Below are positions 62,889-64,000 of a DNA stretch of 64,000 nucleotides, one piece after another (the stretch's first letter is position 1; each line of letters begins with the position of its first letter). The notes under the pieces were generated by a model, which ran no database searches, was not told the DNA's origin, and worked only from the letters and a program-made list of their open reading frames with translations. Source of the DNA: DATFVA01 sp963745945 (GTDB lineage: Bacteria; Bacteroidota; Ignavibacteria; Ignavibacteriales; Ignavibacteriaceae). The stretch covers positions 1,240,001 through 1,304,000 of the forward strand of contig CAVUZG010000004.1 of assembly GCA_963745945.1 (NCBI GenBank). The letters run 5' to 3'. Both the position numbers and the translations under genes were made by a program.

Positions 62889-63491
62889 ATGTCTGATAGC
62901 AGCTTAAAAGAAATGGAAATACTTAATGCGGCAAGAGATCGTTTTGCTCATTATGGATTTTCTAAGGTCACAATGGAAGAGATTGCTACAGATGTCGGAA
63001 TGGGAAAGGCGTCATTATATTACTATTTCCCCACAAAAGAAGAGTTGTTTAAATCTGTAATCGATAAAGAACAAAGCCTTTTTGTAGAAGAAATTAAAAC
63101 TCTTTTGAAGGAAAATATGTCAGCCGGAAATAAACTAAAAAATTACGTTGGCAGGAGACTCGATTATTTTCACGAATTGGTAAACCTGAGCACATTAAAT
63201 GTTAATACTTTCATGGACATAAAATTAATGTTTAAGGAATTATTTCAGGATTTTGAACGACAGGAACTTATGCTTTTAGAAAAAATTATAAATGAAGGTA
63301 AAAGGAATGGTGAGTTTGACAGAAAACTAAAAAGCGGGACTGCTAAAATATTTCTTCATTTACTTCAGGGACTCCGCCTGCGAATGATCAAGTTTATTAA
63401 AGATAATAGAATGGAAAAAGAAAATTATGATGACCTTAAAGCGGAAATGTCAGTCTTCGTGGATATTTTCTTAAAGGGTATCAGAGTATAA
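62889..63491 (+). CDS. TetR-family transcriptional regulator
   Basis: Start ATG 62889 ('MSDSSLKEMEILNAARDRFA') removes a 58-codon low-quality extension from 62715. The ~200-residue protein has a TetR_N helix-turn-helix: 'RFAHYGFSKVTMEEIATDVG' followed by 'GKASLYYYFPTKEELFKSVI'. The C-terminal ligand domain is all-helical and divergent. It lies 30 bp upstream of an HlyD/EmrA adaptor gene in the same direction, the common arrangement for a local efflux repressor. Confidence 0.92.
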   Translation: MSDSSLKEMEILNAARDRFAHYGFSKVTMEEIATDVGMGKASLYYYFPTKEELFKSVIDKEQSLFVEEIKTLLKENMSAGNKLKNYVGRRLDYFHELVNLSTLNVNTFMDIKLMFKELFQDFERQELMLLEKIINEGKRNGEFDRKLKSGTAKIFLHLLQGLRLRMIKFIKDNRMEKENYDDLKAEMSVFVDIFLKGIRV

Positions 63492-63521
63492 AAATGAAAT
63501 TTAATCAGGAGAAAAAATTCA

Positions 63522-64000
63522 ATGGCAGGTAATACCGAAACAGAACAGCAAAATACAAAAACAGATAAAACCCCAATGAATGGAAAAGAAGGAGTAACAA
63601 ATAAACCAAAATCCGGATCATTGCTTAAGCAAAAAAGACTCTGGATTCCGCTTTTTATAATTCTGATTGCCGGTGTTGTTTTCTGGAATTGGTATAAAGC
63701 TCAGATTGGTTACGTCTCTACCGATGATGCTTTTATTGACGGAAATAAATTGTCTCTCGCATCAAAAATGCTTGGAAGAATAACATTACTTTACGCAGAT
63801 GAAGGTGATAAAGTATTGAAGGGACCAACTTTTAATTCGGCTCGATTCAACTGACCTGATTGCACAGCGTGAACAGGCAATTAATTCACTTAAGCTAACC
63901 CGGGTTAATATCCAGCTTGCCAGGGTAAATCTGGATAAGGCTAAACAGGATTTTGAGAGGGCAAAACAGCAGTACGAAGGAAAGATTATTCCAAAAGAAC
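63522..64000 (+). CDS. HlyD/EmrA-family membrane fusion protein, 3' end beyond window, one frameshift near 63827
   Basis: The N-terminus is charged and cytoplasmic (~1-40), then has one TM helix ('LWIPLFIILIAGVVFWNWY'), then 'YVSTDDAFIDGNKLSLASKM', the EmrA/HlyD 'TDDA.v.g' barrel start, and 'GRITLLYADEGDKV'. The frame stops at 63852-63854, but removing one C from GGACC at ~63827 yields 'LLIRLDSTDLIAQREQAINS' and a long coiled-coil hairpin up to the window edge. EmrA-type adaptors link an inner-membrane MFS pump to an outer-membrane channel for drug export. The next genes are outside the window. Confidence 0.82.

Overview
The window looks like a chromosomal segment of a Gram-negative member of the Bacteroidota/Chlorobiota line, most likely Ignavibacteria or a close relative. 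The evidence is AT-rich DNA, two proteins with a type IX secretion C-terminal sorting domain ('NYPNPFNP'/'NFPNPFNP' followed by an 'LxIYDIxGR' segment), a TTTG-N19-TAnnTTTG type promoter before the tRNA gene, lipoprotein signals, and bd-oxidase plus Nfn electron-transfer genes. No rRNA or other lineage marker is present, so this is an inference.

Region 1 (1-21,570) is the end of a type VI secretion (T6SS) cluster, hcp-tssE-tssF-tssG-clpV-vgrG-PAAR, followed by its payload. The payload includes an OmpA/peptidoglycan-binding protein ending in an HExxH metalloprotease-like domain, a beta-propeller protein that could be its immunity partner, two copies of an Ig-like 'stalk' gene homologous to the C-terminus of the PAAR protein, a 601-residue protein with a strongly hydrophobic segment, a second OmpA/peptidoglycan-binding carrier, a trypsin-like protease and a DUF1795/DcrB-like (Eag-type) chaperone candidate.

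Region 2 (21,690-38,280) is the most unusual part. It carries a Ser/Thr kinase with PEGA domains, a PP2C phosphatase, and an FHA protein fused through a membrane helix to a lytic transglycosylase. Around these lie four CsgG/FlgO-like proteins (three with TPRs), two paralogous outer-membrane barrel proteins, a DUF2135-like lipoprotein and a large T9SS-exported propeller protein. It resembles the T6SS threonine-phosphorylation pathway (PpkA/PppA/Fha) rebuilt around a cell-wall lytic enzyme and CsgG-like envelope proteins. I propose it as the candidate undescribed envelope or secretion module.

Region 3 (38,350-42,190) has a lipoprotein trypsin-like protease, a methyltransferase and an M13 metallopeptidase. 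Region 4 (42,430-53,640) is a composite genomic island at a tRNA-Ser(UGA) gene. The tRNA 3' end recurs exactly at 51,624 and with one mismatch at 53,580, and each of the three copies is followed by a hairpin terminator. The first segment carries a RepA-like ATPase, a truncated PhoD-like phosphatase, a secreted DNA/RNA nuclease, three membrane or lipoprotein genes of unknown role, and an IS3-family (IS407-like) element. The second carries an AbiEi/AbiEii toxin-antitoxin pair. No integrase is visible.

Region 5 (53,650-64,000) is ordinary chromosome: an inositol-monophosphatase/HisN-like enzyme, MarR regulator, C_GCAxxG_C_C-type protein, NUDIX hydrolase, nfnBA, cydBA, a frameshifted unknown gene, a TetR regulator and the start of an HlyD/EmrA efflux adaptor.

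Caution: at least ten apparent single-base frameshifts interrupt otherwise well-conserved frames (tssG twice, vgrG, the metalloprotease gene, both stalk genes, the 62 kb gene and hlyD). Many may be sequencing or assembly errors, so the broken genes here should not be taken as proven pseudogenes.
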